Source of the DNA: Burhinus oedicnemus
Lineage: Eukaryota; Chordata; Aves; Charadriiformes; Burhinidae
Assembly (NCBI GenBank): GCA_008921705.1
Contig: VFFE01007859.1
Location: 2,718,266 to 2,782,265, forward strand
Direction: 5' to 3'
Length of the DNA: 64,000 nt
Shown: positions 36,700 to 48,577 of the stretch, piece after piece
How the letters are laid out: each line of letters begins with the position of its first letter
How positions within the stretch are numbered: position 1 is the stretch's first letter
The notes under the pieces: model-generated
What the model saw: only the letters and a program-made list of their open reading frames with translations
Told to the model about the DNA's origin: nothing
Databases searched by the model: none
Made by a program: the position numbers and the translations under genes

Positions 36700-38351
36700 T
36701 ACCTTCCTAGCAAAATATACTATGAATGTATTGCTGTAGACACGGACTTACCTTCTTTAAATCAACTAGAAAAGACCATTCTTCTGCTTGTCATGGGTGT
36801 TACATGTTTATTAAGGGGAAAGTCAGTCACAGAAAAAGCTTTTTCATCTTCTCCCAACGTGTTAATATTTTTTTAGGAATAGGACCCTGAAACATCTTGG
36901 AAAATGTCACTGAGCTTTGCGTTCTTTCTGAATACCGACAGCATCAAAAGAAGTTGGTGAGCATCATAGTCAAACAAAAAAACCAGCAAGAACTACGGTA
37001 TTACAAAAGCAGATATGTATGTGTAAAATTATTTTCCATTTATTAAAAAACATATATTCTAAATGCAATTGTAAGACAGTTTGATCCTGATACTTCACTG
37101 CTGAGGTCAATAAGTATTTTTCTACTTGACAAATGATGAACTCCTTGATCAGAAATAATCCGTCTTTTCTCTCTCTCTCCATAAATATACATACACACAT
37201 GCTCATACATGTATCTACATACCTACGTGAAAGAGACTGAGAACACAGATATTTAGTCATTGCTCTGGCCTCTTGGTGAGATGGGGAAATTTTCAAACAC
37301 TTTCTATTTTTCAAAGCAGAAGCACAAACCCAACGATGCACACCTCATTCTCCATTCAATCATGAGCCATCATTTACCTCTGAGAAAAGTGAGTGCAAAA
37401 TGCTACCAGCATGAGTAAAGCAATTTCTAATTTCTTCACATAAGCACGACATTCTAAAGCATAAGGAAGTGGAAAAGCAGGCCTTCTGTGTTGGCAGGAT
37501 CAGGTCTCTAGATGCTGTTCCCTCATGTGCCAAGTTTTTCTTGCCATATTTCTCAGGTAATTAAGTTTGTTTATGGGAAGGCTTGTTCCTTTTCCCGCCT
37601 GTCCCCTTTTTATAGCATTTTTGCCCTGAAATCCCATGCTGAATAGAGATAGGTATCAGGACTGCTATACCTCTCTTACAAAGCAGCAAACTGAGTCAAA
37701 GATACAGATAGCTGATATCAGTGTTAATTGAATTAAGACTTTCTGGTTTCATGCTAGTGACAATCCTTTAACACTTTCTAACTGGTGGTTAGTGGTCTAA
37801 GGGCTTTGCATTTTTATCTTCAGCACCTTTTCTTTAACGTATCCTGTGACCACAGGCTGACATATTGCATCCAGTTCTGTGAAAATGAACTGACTAAAGC
37901 AAATAAGTCAGGAGCACCGACTAAGGCAAGTTTTTTAAATCAAAGGTGTTTATTTATTTAATGAAAGAGTGTAATATGGGAATATTTCCAAACTAAACCT
38001 CTCACTTCATGAGCATTTCTGTACAAACCTTTGGCATTAATTTCCTTATACAGTTTAAAACAACATGATCTAAAATTATGAGAAGTTTCTGATTTGGTCC
38101 TGTTACTAACTAGACATAATATAGCAATATGCTTTTTTTTTTGTTTTAACTTTGAAGTTATTAACCTCTGAAAAATGATTATCATATTTCCTTCTTCATG
38201 CATTTCCTCCTAAACTTCCTGGTTCAGACAGAAGACCCTTCTGCTGATCCTTGTGTTGTTACGTGAAGTAATTAGGCCATTTTCTATAGATATAGAAAGT
38301 GTAGGAAATTACCCAGATCTTAGTCCCACATAGTACCAAATGTTCCAGCGT

Positions 38352-38452
38352 TATCCAGCAAAGCACTTAAGCTTTAACTTTCAGCACCTCAGGAATCTCA
38401 TTCATATAAATGGGTTTACTCCAGAATTTTGGGGGTTTAGGGCCAGAATTCT
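38352..38452 (-). repeat. Possible ancient CR1/L3-like tail
   Basis: On the minus strand the order 'gggccctaaaccc', 'ctggagtaaaccca', 'cttaagtgctttgctggat' fits a widespread old amniote repeat ending in 'aagtgctttgctgaat'. The match is to a remembered pattern, so the family name is uncertain. Confidence 0.4.
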
Positions 38453-41400
38453 CAGCATCCTGCTGATGGAGGAGACTAGGATGTGAGGAACTAAGGGCAG
38501 ACTAATGAGCAAAGACCTGGTCATCTCCTGATCTTTGAGATATTCTGAAATTTTATGAGGAAGAGAGTGAGAGCCAAGAAGTGTAAGCCTAAATAATTTG
38601 CTCTTTTTGATTAGGGGTTGTGCAAGGGCTAACGAGGATTATTACTGCTCCTAGGAGACACTGCTACACATAAAAATGGCAACAAAGAGAAGCCTGTATT
38701 TGGATGGCATCGACTTGGAAATACAAAAGGAAAAACTGCAGCTCTGCTGAGCAGGGTGGGGTCACAAATTGAAAAGAATAAAAAAAATCAACTTTTCTTG
38801 ACGTGAAATTCAACTATATTTTCCCTAGGAAAAACGAAATGTAATACTGGTAATTTATACAGACAGTTGAACAAATTGAAACCATATACAGAAAATTAAG
38901 TTATGTTTTTATGGAAAGAACAGAACACGTTTAACAAGCACTACCTAGAGCCAGCAGTCTTTCACTCTATAACTTGCAGAGTATTTTAATTATGCTGAGG
39001 TCACAATGTCTGTTTCCAGCTTTAATCAGCTAATTCAAGATTTTATTTAGTCTCAAAAAATCTAATAAGTTTTTTGTTTTTAGATTTATTTTTTTATATT
39101 CCAAATATAAATTAGAAATAAAACACAATATATCCCTAGATGTTTAAGATGCTAGGTTGCATTTATGAAAATATCCTTGATTATATTAAGAGAAAAAAGA
39201 TAAAACTACTTACTTTGTTAAAATGTGTGCCTGTATTTCAGTGTTTTGCAAATTCTGTATTCTTAACCACTGTATTTAAGCGTAATTTTATGTTGTATGG
39301 TAGGTTGGTTTGTATTACAAAGAGACAGTTAAAAAAGAAGGGAGCAATCTCTTAAAACCATGTGTGCGTTCTTTGTTGTAGGAACTGAGCTGTATTCTGT
39401 CAGTCGTTAATGGATATTTTTATTGCCTATTTTCAAATATTGGCTCACTGATAGCAAGAGTGTGTTAGATGTAGGCGAATTCTATGTTTTCTCCATGCTG
39501 TTTCTGCAAGGAAGTGACATGTTGCTGTACTTGTGCCTGTTTCCTTATAGAGAAAATGAGAAAAGAATGAAAACTGAAAGGATTCTTTGTTTATATGGCA
39601 AATGTAATGTGAATTCATAATCGTAAATACATTTTACCTGAAGCAGGCACTGGGTAAAATGCAGAAGCAGACTTTGACAGGGGACTGAAATAAGAACCTG
39701 ACAGTGTTCCCTTCCTGTGATGGTCCTGAACACCAGGATGAAGAATCATTCTTACTTTTTGCTTTTACTGTTCTAATGCACCTTGATTTGTTTGTTTATT
39801 CTTGTGCAGTAGAGCATTTTCAACCAGAGGAATGGAGAATGTAACTGGTTCATAACTGCCTTGTGCTGAAGATGCCCTCCAGAGCAGCTGGAGGATGTGG
39901 TTTGAAATGTCCTCAGACAGAGAAGAGAATTTGAGCCTGTCTCTGCCATATCCTGCTTGAGGGGACTAATCAGATTTTGTACAGGGGCTTACCGCGTGAG
40001 GTGGAGGGAGAAGTAGTGGTGGGGTAATTTGGTCCTATTGGACATAAAAAGAAAAGAATAATTCTGCTCATCTTTTTGAAAGAGAGGTGGTAGATACCTA
40101 TATTCAGGAAATGATCCCTAACTCAGGGGGTACTTTTCTGCAGATTTAAAAAAAAAGCCAAGATTTAGGATGTGTTCTTAGCTATTCCTTTTTGCTCAGT
40201 TCTAGATAGTTCCCTCTCAAGAGACTTCACTGCTTTGAATCTCATTTTGAGATGTCTAATACTTCCCTGGCACCACTTTGAGAGTCTGGTCACCTAATAC
40301 AGGGTTGTGAATGTGGCTTGGCCAAAAAAATTAGATTTATGATGCTTCATTATTGCAGCTCATAAATCATTTTGTGGCTCTAGCTCAAATAGTCTACTTT
40401 TTTCCTTTATACCTGGTGATTCTCTGAGTTGGATGTTATTTAAGGGAAGCAGCATGGCAGGATACCCCCAGAGAAATAGTAGCATTTGAGAGGAATGAAG
40501 ACACCAAGAGTATTTTGCATCTTGTAATTAAGATATATGTGTTTTCTCAGATTAGACCCAGGGTATCCAGAAGGATGGCATATCTTCCGGCTGCTTTCTG
40601 CAGATCTGAATCTTCATCAAATGTGTGAGCCTTTGTGCTGAAGACCCTACATTTTTTGTTACCCACTTTCTCCGCTCTAGGTATGGATAAAGTATAACAA
40701 TCATTGCATGTTCAGAATGAAAATAGCTGAAGTATACCTGTAACTCTATTCCTGCTTATAAAAGGGGGGATCTTGCTGTAACTCAAGAGAGTCTGGCCTT
40801 ACAGAAGCAACATAGCTATCATTATGTGTGTGTCTACATCCCAAAACAATTCATAATAATTTCCATTCCTTGATTGGATGACAGCCATTTGGTTAGTCGT
40901 CATTCAAGTGCAGAGAGACCGTGTAGCTTGTGAAAGCTGTATTTGAGACAGCATAATTGCCAAAAACATCCAAGTACGTAACTTAACTATCCAATTACAT
41001 TAACAAATGATGATGGCTAGGGCTTGAGATGGTGGAAAATGAAGCGTGGACCCAATTTTCTACTAGTAATACCTTCTAAAATGACACTCCACTACTTCAT
41101 GTTAGCTTTTCCCTTCCCTGTCCTTTTTGCCCCCCTCTTACTTCTCCAGAAGCCTTATCAGTCTCAGCTTTTGTGCCATTGAATAGCTGTACTGCTGAGC
41201 ATCATCTCTGTAGATAAATATCCCTACCACCACAGAGGGTATTTCTTTTCATTTCTCCTCTATCTGAAGGAATTTTTGTCTGTAGGTTTATTCTCCACCT
41301 TTAGAACTTGACCTAATGTCCATCACACTTGAAAAAATAAAGCCTGATTCAACATTATCTGCAAATCCTGGCTTGGCAAAAAAATATCAGCAAGCAGCAA

Positions 41401-41898
41401 AAATAGCAAACTGTTCACCCGACTAGCAAAAAAATGGTAGTACTGCCAGCTTTTATTATGATACCGTGACTAGTATGATTCTCATTGTCCACGCTCCTGA
41501 AAGGAAGGAGATAGATAAAATTTTGTTAAAAGAGATTTATTTATAGTCTTCCTGTTTGCACAAAAAGTTTGAAAATTTGACCTCAATATGCCCTAAAAGC
41601 TTTAACCCAGGAAATGGAATGTCCTCATGTATATATTTTTAGATTTCATGCTTTTAAGCTTCACGATAGGACTTTTGGGGTTTTACTCACAGTGTTTGAG
41701 TGCTTGAGGTTAGCAGCACTACAATGACTAATAAAATCATGGGTTTTTATAATCAGCAAATATAGGATTACATTCAAACTACAAGGCTGAGTGCAAAGGA
41801 TAGAGAACAGATGTATTTAACATACTGTTTTTTCCTTCTCACAAACCATATCTTAAAATACTTCACAGAATTAAAAACACAGAAGAAAGTCTCACCCC

Positions 41899-41970
41899 AA
41901 CCCCATTTAACTGTTATTCTGGGGAAACAGAAATTAAGAACACAAGATGTGATTTCATCTAAGGTTAGAA
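41899..41970 (-). repeat. Possible MIR-like remnant
   Basis: Blocks in order: 'ccccatttaactg', 'ggggaaacagaaattaag', 'gatttcatctaaggtt'. They follow the reverse-complemented MIR core (ccccattttacag, ggaaactgaggc, gacttgcccaaggtc). The match is diverged but collinear over about 70 bases. Confidence 0.42.
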
Positions 41971-42544
41971 ATGTGATCAGGCATCAATGAGACATAAAAA
42001 TAAAGAGAATATGGATGCAATAAAATTATATGAAACAATATCTAAGAAGATGCTCATATTCATAGTGCCTAGACTCTATAAATGGAGAAAGACCACAGAG
42101 CAGAGGTCAGAGAAGGTGACAGCTACATCTGTAAGGAAGGCTGCAGGCAATCAAGGCAGCTGGTTTAAAAAAATGGAAAAGTCAAAAATGCGATTGGCAG
42201 TTTTTACTAGATCATGGGATGCCTGCTTGTGACTGGGGGCGATGTGTTCAGACAGTGTTGCTTGTTAGGTAAGCTGAGTTTAATAAACATTTTGCTCTTG
42301 TGAGTGAACACATGAATTGAAATTGCTACACCATGGAGATCCTGTTACCATTAACTCATGTGCAGCACCATCAGCAGATTTGTATTCTGCAGGACATATC
42401 TGTCTTGAAGTCGACATGCTATACACCCTCTTTATCTCAAGTGAAATATAAGAGGCAGAAATCACAAACTCCAGTCTTCCTGAGGCAGGGGGAGGTGGTC
42501 TTGTTTCTTGCAGGGGTTGTGCACTGGTGGATGAGCTGTGTCCC

Positions 42545-43732
42545 CAGGTAAAAGAACCATGGCAGGAGGTCAGCAGACTGCACAGCATTAGAGAGAATGA
42601 GAAAGGGATTGATCAGATCTTCCCAGAGATCCTACAGAGACAATAGTCTGAAACCCCAGGTACACCAAAGGAGGGACAGGCAGAATCTGTCTTCATCAGT
42701 TTAGGAAATGGAGACTCCCATGATGGTGAAGGGTAGAAGCTGATGGCTTCTGGCATCAGGAAGATAGTTTACGCTCCACTTGTAGAGCTGCAACTACAGA
42801 ATATGTTCAGTGCCCTGGCTTCAGGTGAGGGACTAGGAGGTCACTCCAACAAAGCAACCAAGTCCGATGAGCCTGGGTCATGCAGGAGCACCAGGAGGAA
42901 ACAGCAAGTGATAGCAGCAGGCAGCTCCCCACTTTAGGGGATGGAGGCCCCATCTGATGACCAGATCTGCTGTCTAGGAAGGTTTGCTGGTTGCTGGGAG
43001 TTCAGATCTGGGACATTGTAGAGAAGCTGCCTCGGCTTGAATGGCCCTTGGATTATTATCTCCTGCTGCTCTTCCACATGGGCACCAATGATACTGTCAG
43101 GGGAGATCCTGGCTGTTTCAAATGTGACTGCATGATTAACCATCTGGAAAGCTGATTTGCAGCTGTATTAGGAAGACCACTGCCAGCAGGTTGAGAAAGG
43201 TGATCCTTCCTCTCTGCTCAGCACTGCTGAGACACATCTGGACTCCAGATTCCAGTACTGTGCTCCCCAGTAAAGAGAGACATGGACATACTGGAGCAAG
43301 TCCAGCAAAGATGAACAAAAATTATTAGGGCACTGGACACTTGAGGAGAGGCTGAGTGAGCTGGTTTTGTTCATCCTGGAGAAGGCTCACTGGAGGATCT
43401 TATCCATGTGTATAAATAACCTGATTGGATGATGTAAAGGAGGTTCAGTCAGACTCTTTTCAGTGCTGCACAGTGAAAGGAAAAGAGGCAATGAGCACAA
43501 ATGGAAACACAGGAAGCTCTGTTTAAATGTAAAACTTTTTTTTTTTTTAATTGCGAGAGCAGTTGAACACTGGAAAAGGTTGCCCATAGAGGTTGTGGAG
43601 TCCCCATCTTGCAGAAATTCATGACCAAACTGGACACGGCCCCAAACAATATGCTTTAGCTGATCCTGCTCTGAGCAGGGAGGTTGGACTACATGATTTC
43701 CAAAGGCGCTTTCCCACCTCAGCTATTCTGTG
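42545..43732 (+). mobile_element. Rearranged CR1 LINE: ORF1 part joined to ORF2 C-terminus and 3' UTR
   Basis: The left part (42545 to about 43133) matches the CR1 ORF1 region. It has a caggaggtcagcagactgca block and an esterase-like domain with VIAAGSS at about 42908-42928, where the family has a GDS block. A well preserved LLLFHMGTNDTVRGD segment follows at 43063-43107, carrying the GTND block of SGNH-type esterases. From about 43161 the sequence is the last part of ORF2 plus the 3' UTR, ending near 43732 in a degraded 'ctattctgtgag' tail. The endonuclease and reverse-transcriptase core are missing, an internal loss I estimate at 2-3 kb. About 27 bases at the join (43134-43160) are not assignable. 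Both halves carry indels, for example an A/T-rich run near 43535. The 5' edge could be up to 65 bases further left. Confidence 0.85.
42737..43133 (+). pseudogene. CR1 ORF1 remnant with esterase-like blocks
   Basis: ORF1 of CR1 encodes a protein with an SGNH/GDSL-like esterase domain, of uncertain role in transposition. In this copy the nucleophile block reads G-S-S instead of G-D-S (the serine is kept, the aspartate lost) and the third block GTND is intact. The frame is open from 42743 to about 42937, is then lost to a stop and frame changes, and the domain is cut off before its catalytic histidine region by the internal deletion. It is non-functional by inspection. Most CR1 copies in birds lack ORF1 because of 5' truncation, so its presence is the notable point. 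Confidence 0.75.
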
Positions 43733-46700
43733 AGTCCCCGTCCTTCAAAATAACATTGATGATGGCAGTCAAAGATTTGTTCCTTTCTTAGTGTTCAAGG
43801 CAGGAGAATTTAGCATAGTTTATAGTCAGCTAATGGAAATTCTTCAGGACCTACATGTACAAGGAAGAGTTTTCTAGTGCAGATTCTTCATGTTTTTAAT
43901 TGGAGAAGGTGACAAAACACTTCCTCAATACATCACCTGGCCATTGTGTTGAGAGAAACTGATGGGAAACTTGGATATTGACAGATGGGAAAGGGAGGGA
44001 AAAAAAGGCTTCTGAGCCTCACGGAGTGGTGGAGAGTAAGGATTCTGCTTTGTTTTTAATGTTTTCTCTAAATCAGAATTCAGGCCAGATGTGTGCAATG
44101 TGGACAGCAGCATAGCTTCAGAATGATCCATGTTACTGTGTCAGTAGTGTGGAGAGGCCTTGGCTACCACTGTAAAGTATCTGCTTTCTTCCAGTACTGT
44201 GAAATCTGCAGGATTTCACAAAAGCCTTGAAAATCCTCCATTTAGTTGCAGTATTTTTCCAACACAACCATTTTAACAGGACAAACTGATTAGAGGAATA
44301 TTTAATAATCCTGATTCCCAGTACTATGGTACTGTGTTGTGTTCCACCACAAGTTTATTTATATTTTGTACACAATGGGCTACAGTTTGGCTGAAAATAT
44401 TTTATACCAGTATTTCTTGGATGAGTTGATGTATATGAACAACAGAATGGCTTTATGAGGCAAACATATTTTGTCAATTTTGAACAATGAACAATATTGC
44501 CCCATTCCTTTGCCAAGTAGTATCTCGTGAAATCTGAAATGCTGTTGCCTACTGATACTGACAGATGCCATAAGAAAGAAGCTGTGGATGGAAAAGTCAT
44601 GTGAACATGGCAGCTATAGGGAAAAAACTGTGAAGGTCTTAGTAGTCTATTTTATTCAGTTAATGAGGTCGAGCTGAGAAAAATAATGCTCCTCCAATTG
44701 AGTAGCCTCATACCGCATATAAAGCATGTTTCAAAATACTGATACTAGAAACAGACCTATACTTGATGAACTCCAGATGATTCCACTGTTAATACAAAGA
44801 AAAAAACCTCAGCAACTTCCCTCCTCCATCACCCTCCCTTGCCAGAGGTAATCCAGAGATTCTTGTACTGTTAAAGTCATTATGACATATTTTGGAACTA
44901 GCAAAAATGAAAATGATTCATCTCATCTTTCCTATGATGTTTAAAAATGTATTTTGCAGTAGCTCTAAGTACAAGACAGCTAGAAAACTTTCAGCAATTT
45001 ATATAAATAAATATTGTAGGAAAAATCTTTGAAGTGGGAGATCATGAGTGAACACATCTGCTTAACAGAACTGAAAGCTCAAGGGTTTGAGACCTTTCCC
45101 TTCTGTTCTACCAAACAAAATTAAAAAGAAAGATGTGCTTTGTTTTAATGTTTTACTCATAAACTTTTCACATTGTTTTGCATTGTATAGCAAAATGAGT
45201 GTGCAGATAAACAAATGTCTCATTTCTCTTAGGAACATAAGTTTTTGGGTTCTTATTTATTGACATAGCATAAATGTCATCTTTGATAGTAAGACTCTCA
45301 TTTACTTTTGACTAAATAAAGCCTTTAGGAGATAATGTTAAAAAAATAATCTTTGGTACTTTAATTTGAGTAATGAGAAAAAATTTTGAAGGTACTACAG
45401 TTTAAATAGTTCAGTATAATATCCAAGAATCTGACGTTGCTTTACAGAGTTGTCTCTTGATCAAAAGGATGGAGCACTCAAATTAAGAAGTTTTTTCCAT
45501 CTTGAAATACTAGGATGCTGTGATTTATTCTATTCATAGCACAGCCTGAAACCTTTTTCCTTTATTATCCATCCAGTAATGCTGAAAAAAACATCCTTAA
45601 GCCTAATGATCTTGTTCAAATAATTTTTGAGTGGAGGAAGGGATGAAATAGACAAAACCAAAGAAAACTCAGACCTCAGTAAAGATTTTCCCTGTAGGGG
45701 AAATGAAAGAACTATGTTATAATAACTTTTCCTCCTTTTCCATACAAATGTGTCTTTTGTTCGGGCAACATATAAATGCTAGATTGTTATAAGATCTCGT
45801 ATGTTACTGCCTGCTAAGGAGCCTGTGACTAATGTTATTCACAGGAAGATGTCTCTTCTAAACTGGTAGTGACCATGACCAAACCTAGAAGTTTCTGTGC
45901 ATAGAAGTGGGTGAACTTCCTGTATCTCCTGAATATTGTATCAAATATGGAATTGTACAAGAGTGCTGTGGTAACTTAGATTTAGGGAGTGCCACACTTA
46001 AAGAAATGGAAAGCCCAATACACGCCAGATCAGTAAGAGCCAGATTTACCAACAGACAAAATTTTTAAACATTTAAAAATTGCTTACTATAAAAAATAGA
46101 AAAGAGTTAAAAATGAAACTGCAAAAAGATTTTAAGTAATCTTAACCCACTAATGATAACGATATGACTTATATATTCCGGCATAGTTTGTGAAATTGGC
46201 TGCCTTTTGCAATTGATGTTAAATTTGACATGTGTTGGACACTGCTTGTGCTACATTTTCCTTACCAGAATCATTGATAGTAACTGGTCTAGGCACTTCT
46301 GAGATCCAAAACGGAATGATTGCAAAATGGAACAATTCAAGAAATTGCTCTTTTTTCAATTCTTTTGCTTGGGTGTTGGACATCACATAATATTTCATGT
46401 CCTTGCCTTTTCCTCCTCTTCCTCAATTCTTTCACAGGAAATATTTCTATTATATATCCTGACTAGATTATATATTTAGCTTTAAATTGCCTTTGTTGTG
46501 ATTACAGCCTCTTTAAAACACTGTGGTGTAATGTTAAAAAATATATATAATGGGAAATATGAAAGATACGCATTTTTAAAGATTTATAATATGCATTTTG
46601 GACTATATATGTTTAAATAAAATTGACCTAAGTATGAAGTTGCCAAGCCTACATAATGTGCCCCTTTCTGAGATTGTGTTAGGTTTAAGAAACCTTGTCA

Positions 46701-47229
46701 TACTGTTAAATTCCTATTATCTTCTAACACCCATCTAAACTTGTAGGCTCCTACCAAAGATATTAATGAGTTTTTTTCTGGCATTAAATATTAAGCATTA
46801 ATATCAAGTATGTACAAAGAAAAATGTCATTTTAATGCATTTCTTAATAGTGCTGTACATCCTCTGCCTTTATTTTTCTTTCCAGTGTGGTGTTATATGG
46901 GCCCTCAAGAAGGTCTCTGTATTTCCTACTTTTATAGCCTCATATTTTAGACAAAAAATTGTAGTCAAAATAATTCTGGTAAGAACTTTTTCTTATGCCT
47001 ATTAATACTATTATTCTATAAAAAGAGAAGCAAAATGTTGCCTCTTTGGCATATAAAAAGATGAAAAAGATGCATTTTTATTTTGATTTGGAAGATGAGA
47101 AAGGAGAAAAACTATGACACTGTGTGTTTTGTAGCCCTGGCACAAATACTGTGCAAGATTTGCATCTGAATTTTAGTGATGGTTGCAATTAATATTTAGG
47201 TGTTTGGAAATCTTTTCCTTATTGCATCC
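43733..47229. other. Unique AT-rich non-coding block
   Basis: No gene or element was recognised. Open frames are 81 codons or fewer. It is AT-rich, notably 45000-47100, with short poly-A/T and TATA-like runs typical of neutral DNA. Confidence 0.55.
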
Positions 47230-47367
47230 TGTCGAGGTTTAGGCTGTGCTGGCCACTAGAAAAATGACAGATATTTTCTACTAACCCCTCTCCCTTCCCC
47301 TTCTGGGAAGGGAGAGGGAATAAGGGAGAGAGAGAGACTTAGGGGTTGGAAAAATCCTAAAAACAGA

Positions 47368-47373
47368 TTTAAT
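47368..47373 (-). terminator. Variant poly-A signal of the solo LTR
   Basis: ATTAAA on the minus strand lies about 255 bases downstream of the TATA box and shortly before the U5 end. It is a common variant of AATAAA and its position fits an LTR R region. Confidence 0.4.
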
Positions 47374-47625
47374 GAAATATGAACAATAAAAAGAAAAAAA
47401 TAATATTAATAAGAAAATAATGAAATATATACAAATATACACAAAACCAATATCGAGCTCCCAGAATGATGATCATGACACTGGCCAGCACTGGAATCAG
47501 ACTCAGCGACAGATTGGAACTGAATTCAAGAACACACAGATTGAGATTAAAGGCAGAAAAAAGGACAGAGTCCTTCTCGGATGCTGGCCATTGAAGAAAG
47601 AGGGCTGACCCTTTGATCCTTTAGC

Positions 47626-47632
47626 TTTTATA
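47626..47632 (-). promoter_or_regulatory. TATA box of the solo LTR
   Basis: The minus strand reads TATAAAA, preceded by 'gctcag' and followed by 'gctaaagg'. It lies between U3-like and R-like sequence and would direct transcription leftward from about 47600. Whether the LTR is still active cannot be judged. Confidence 0.65.
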
Positions 47633-47852
47633 CTGAGCATGAGGCAGATGGGATGGAATACCCAGTTGGTCAGTTTTGGGTCACCTGTCCTGTCCGCTCC
47701 TCCCCACAGGTGCGACCCCACTACACTCTTCTGTTTCCGACCCTCCAACTTGGTACATAACAAAGTTGGCAGACCTTGGTTGTTATAGGAACAAATATAA
47801 GCAAGAGCCTTTCTGCATACCATTCCCTAGTATTAACTATAAACATCAGACA

Positions 47853-48577
47853 TAATTGGCTGGAAGCAGGCACTCTCTGAAAAACATACTGTTAATTTCA
47901 GAAAGTGCATTCAGTTAGAAGAGACTTAACTGAAATATAAAATTACTGAAAAGGAAAATTGGTTTTGTTCTATCTCAAACCAGGACTTTTTGAGTGGCTA
48001 AATGTAAAACAGAACAAGAATAAGACTAACAGCTACACCATATCTCTGACTATTATTGTTGTTACTATCCTCTAGATAATCTCTAGCTCAGCTTCAGCCT
48101 TCTTGATCTGTGGCAGCCAAAACTGAAAACAGTGAAGTGTTACTCTATTTTCTTAATAATAGGGTACAGAGGAATAAACTACCAATATATCCATGGAGAA
48201 CCTATGTTGAATGAAACATTTATCATGTATGTAACTTTGATGCAGAAATCAGTGGGATTTAGTGTGCTTCTACTAGGCATAATACTTGATTTCTCTACAG
48301 TTGTCTCATCTGTTCCTGAATTTTTGCAGAGTCTCCAACTTTCTTCTATTTTGAATTTGAAATGGCAGTGTAATACTCTGAAAAATAGGTAGTGGTAGAC
48401 TGGAAGCAACTTACTGAAATTGTTTTGGAAATACAGAAATGCAATTCAGAAAGTTCTAAGTCCAAGAAACATACATTCTCCTCACTTTATTTAAAAGAGC
48501 TGTGGTTAAGAAACTTGCACTGAGTATGTCAAACACTTGTCCAATTTGCTGCTCCAATAAACATCTATTTACACAAT
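47853..48577. other. Spacer between the LTR and the next CR1
   Basis: No gene was seen. A 'cagccaaaactgaaaacagtg' stretch near 48114 may be a small CR1 scrap in reverse orientation, too short to call. Confidence 0.5.

Larger units (their letters stand above)
36700..42544. other. Unique non-coding block
   Basis: No gene was recognised. Open frames are at most 123 codons (36970-37341, -) and lack domains. Two possible old repeats are listed separately. A TTCTTGCAGGGG-type word near 42508 may already belong to the 5' part of the CR1 that follows. Confidence 0.5.
47230..47852 (-). mobile_element. Solitary LTR of an avian endogenous retrovirus
   Basis: Read on the minus strand, the block has the layout of a retroviral LTR. 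A U3 region with 'acaggacaggtgaccc'-type sequence is followed by a TATAAAA box (47626-47632) and then the transcribed R/U5 part. A variant ATTAAA poly-A signal lies at about 47368-47373, and a C/T-rich U5 ends in '...CCTCGACA'. The plus-strand left end is therefore the typical TG (47230). The other end is uncertain: I placed it at a CA at 47852. I found no matching target-site duplication at that or nearby positions. No gag, pol or env sequence adjoins it, so it is a solo LTR left by recombination between two LTRs. The family resembles LTRs common in passerine and other bird genomes; an ERVL-like class is a guess. No viral gene is present. Confidence 0.82.

Noticed and set aside
47286..47319. 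C/T-G/A inverted repeat as a separate hairpin element
   Set aside because: It lies inside the U5 part of the LTR and is explained by it.
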